NCBI GenBank assembly: GCA_037447605.1
Contig: CM074811.1
Coordinates: 911,965-975,964, forward strand
DNA: 64,000 bases
Direction of reading: 5' to 3'
Origin: Zygnema circumcarinatum
Taxonomy: Eukaryota; Streptophyta; Zygnematophyceae; Zygnematales; Zygnemataceae
Part shown: piece by piece, positions 61,828-64,000 of the stretch
Numbering within the stretch: the first letter of the stretch is position 1
Layout of the letters: each line of letters starts with the position of its first letter
Notes under the pieces: model-generated
What the model saw: the letters and a program-made list of their open reading frames with translations, nothing else
What the model was told of the DNA's origin: nothing
The model's database searches: none
Position numbers and translations under genes: made by a program

Positions 61828-61900
61828 TTCCGTTGCCGGGATTTGAACCCGGGTCGCTCGGGTGAGAGCCGAGTATCCTAACCGACTAGACTACAACGGA
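61828..61900 (-). tRNA. tRNA-Glu (anticodon CUC)
   Basis: Read on the minus strand, the gene begins TCCGTTGTAGTCTAGTCGGT and ends CCCGGCAACGGA plus discriminator A, so the 7-bp acceptor stem pairs perfectly. A box (TAGTCTAGTCGGTTAGGA), anticodon loop CTCTCAC and B box (GGGTTCAAATCCC) are all canonical. There is no intron. A TATAAATATA element about 30 bp upstream and a TTTT downstream near 61802 fit a plant Pol III gene. Confidence 0.96.
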
Positions 61901-62309
61901 TGTGTTTAAAGATGACATTAAACTATATTTATACTTATTTTTATTATTTAAACAAAAGTATTTTCACTCCATTTCAAAAGTGAAACCGCTTGGACCACTC
62001 GAAGTCCGACACGTGTCATATCATTGGCCAGGTTCGCTACATAGCACGACCTCGTGATGACGTGCATGGACCGCTCAGCATACGGACGGACAACTGGAGT
62101 CCTGCCAATTCACACGTCAACCGAGTGCACTGATTGGCTGCGGTGAGACTTGCGGTGTGCATCCAGAGGGCCCATGATGATTGGCGGGGCAAGAAGACAA
62201 TATTTTCCGGCACTGGATACCGAATTCTCCGCGATCTCGGCCGTGCGATTCAAGATCCGGCCGGCTGTTATGGCGTCATCAATTCCAGCCTCGTGTGTCA
62301 TCCAGTAGT

Positions 62310-62450
62310 AGTACCACCCTATTTTCGATATTTCACCCCCCATTTTGAAAATTTTGACCTCCCATTTTGGTTATTCCCCCTCCCCCTGTTTTGGATATTT
62401 CTTCACCGTATTTTGGATATTACACCCCCTGTTTTCTCCTTTTCTCTACT
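62310..62450 (+). repeat. Half copy of the foldback repeat (CCCNTTTTGGATATT units)
   Basis: Units such as CCCATTTTGGTTATTCCCC, CTGTTTTGGATATTTC and GTATTTTGGATATTACACC repeat and end in CCCCTGTTTTCTCCTT. The left arm at 56200-56290 shows the same units and the same ending (CTCCTGTTTTCTCCTT). No inverted partner follows here, so it looks like one arm or the progenitor repeat. Confidence 0.6.
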
Positions 62451-64000
62451 TACTTCCAACGTTGTGCCACAAAAGAAAACGAGATTTGCATTGGTCTCAA
62501 GATGGTGAGGGCATCAAATGAATATGGACGAAGTCAACATGGGGAACCACGAGAAACTGGTCGCAAAGGACCTAAGCACAAAATAAAAAAGGGAGCAAAA
62601 AACTAAAAGAAAACTAAACTAACTGAGCCTAAGCTCAAAAACGACCTAAAAGCAGTCGCGAAGTTAGGATTGCAGACCCCCTAATTTAGGCAAGTCCTTA
62701 AAGTTGTGGCCTGGTTGCTCGCAATTGGGAAAAAATCGTATTACCATTGAAATGTTTGCTGATGGCAGTATAATCTTAAAACAAAAAAAAGAGTTATTAA
62801 TATATGAAAAAATTATGTGAAAAAAAACTGCAAATAAAAGGTAGACCCCAGCTGCTATAGCCGGATGTATAACTATGGTAATATGGATAGGAAGCATTGA
62901 CATAATTGACGGGAAAATGACTTCAGGTTACATTTCCTTTTGCATCAGGAAAATAATGTACTATTTTTCCTAAGTTAATAGAACCCACACCCCCAAGTTC
63001 TCTGGCAGTACCCGTTAAAATTTAACCTTCAACTTTTTTTGGATATAATATTGTAAATGATGCAAAGTTACCAGCAAATGAGAAAGTCAGACGTTCGAGT
63101 ACATTAATTTGACCTCTTACTTGCAAGAATTAGGTTATAAAACCTTTAGAAATAGAATCTCTAGCCGCTAAGTAATAATAACCTGATTTGCACAATTATC
63201 AACTTATCCCATATTTTAATTTTTGAAACGCGATCATGGTCCGTTGCCCAACCAAAGGCCGCGATCGACTGTCTGCATGATGCCGCAATGCCAACGAAAA
63301 TCATCCACCATCAACCATCCATCCATCCACCATCCATCCATGAATTCATCCATCCGTGCATCCATTTATCTATCCCCCAAACGTGTCTTTATGCATCCCC
63401 TGTGCATGTCACTGCCATGGTGCGTCCACTCCCTCATCATGCCATGCATGTGCAGGTACGCGCACTCCTGTAGAGCCATACTAAGTTTGACCGCCTCCTC
63501 CAAAGATGCGAAGGAGGGAGGAGAGGCGTCACCCTCCCAATGGGCCACTCTCGCATGCGACAAAAGTTGCATGCCTACGTGCACTCGTTACGGCCGCGGT
63601 CGGTCGGTGTGTTGATGCAGCGCCCTCCCTTGGTGGGGCTGCCACTTCTCCTCTACCTTGGGTAGAACTCGACATTTTCAATGAATTGCTCAATCACACA
63701 AAGCACACTAAATGCAAGAGAACAACTCAGCGGAAATATGAAAATGTAAGGAGAAAGCCACCAGCCTAAAACTCCTTAAGATAAAGTTGAAATACAACTT
63801 GACAACACTAGAGCCAAGCTTCAAGCACCTCTCTCAAGCTACGTGAATAAACCACCCACTACAAGCTGAACTCTTCCCACTATCTTCTAGGCCCTAAGCA
63901 AGACAGCCTCACTCCCAATGTGAGTCACGAGAAGGTTAACTTCTACCAAACAATCTAAGCCTTAAATACAATATGGCGCCATTAGTGACATTGTCACATC
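62451..64000. other. Non-coding right end with ATCC-rich repeat
   Basis: AT-rich, non-coding sequence. 63300-63380 carries degenerate CCATCCATC repeats. No tRNA, exon chain or domain was recognised up to the right edge. Confidence 0.5.

Noticed and set aside
61633-61881. 82-codon plus-strand frame ending in CRDLNPGRSGESRVS
   Set aside because: The end is the reverse complement of tRNA-Glu; this shadow peptide is common over tRNA genes.
63290-63380. CATCC repeats considered as a CRISPR-like or satellite array
   Set aside because: Units are 4-8 bp and degenerate, a simple repeat; CRISPR arrays are not expected in plant nuclear DNA.

Overview
The window is nuclear DNA from a green plant (streptophyte). 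It is gene-rich, with many short exons and introns of roughly 100-1000 bp. The plant assignment rests on the genes: a plastid terminal oxidase (PTOX), an ATX1/ATX2-type trithorax methyltransferase, a three-module LRR/EDR1-like/Raf-like kinase, a mitochondrial-fission dynamin (DRP3), the plant 6 kDa mitochondrial ATP synthase subunit, an XRI1-like meiosis/DNA-repair protein and a PI31/PTRE1 proteasome regulator. The species cannot be fixed from sequence alone. Exon models below were built by hand: splice phases were checked and junctions compared with remembered plant homologues. No database search was run.

Layout: 1-2426 (-) 5' part of a conserved gene of unknown function, running off the left edge. 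4788-about 5900 (-) poorly resolved membrane-protein gene. 6815-7208 Tourist-like MITE candidate. 7959-19061 (-) ATX-type SET-domain gene. 19933-27561 (+) LRR/Raf-like kinase gene, divergent from ATX. 28872-29500 (-) ATP synthase small subunit. 29886-30140 palindromic minisatellite. 30999-38997 (+) DRP3. 41743-45363 (-) XRI1-like gene. 46923-50461 (-) PTOX. 52056-55927 (+) coiled-coil protein. 56143-56774 poly-C/poly-G foldback element. 57004-61087 (+) PI31. 61828-61900 (-) tRNA-Glu(CUC). 62310-62450 half copy of the foldback repeat. The rest is mostly low-complexity DNA.

The genes are not one pathway. They are ordinary nuclear genes for chromatin, signalling, organelle division, plastid redox balance, meiosis and proteasome control, so I see no operon-like logic. 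Three pairs are divergent and could share promoters: ATX/LRR-kinase, ATP synthase/DRP3, and PTOX/coiled-coil gene. Between genes and in introns there is much one-strand purine/pyrimidine sequence (GA/CT tracts), plus simple repeats. Clusters of CCGTAC/GTAC motifs recur in gene-flanking DNA. The most unusual observations are the foldback repeat family, the MITE, a (GAT)n tract fused to a 3' splice site in the XRI1-like gene, the CCATTGGCAATGG minisatellite, a telomere-like intronic tract, and two probable GC-AG introns. I found no clear sign of a wholly new biological system.
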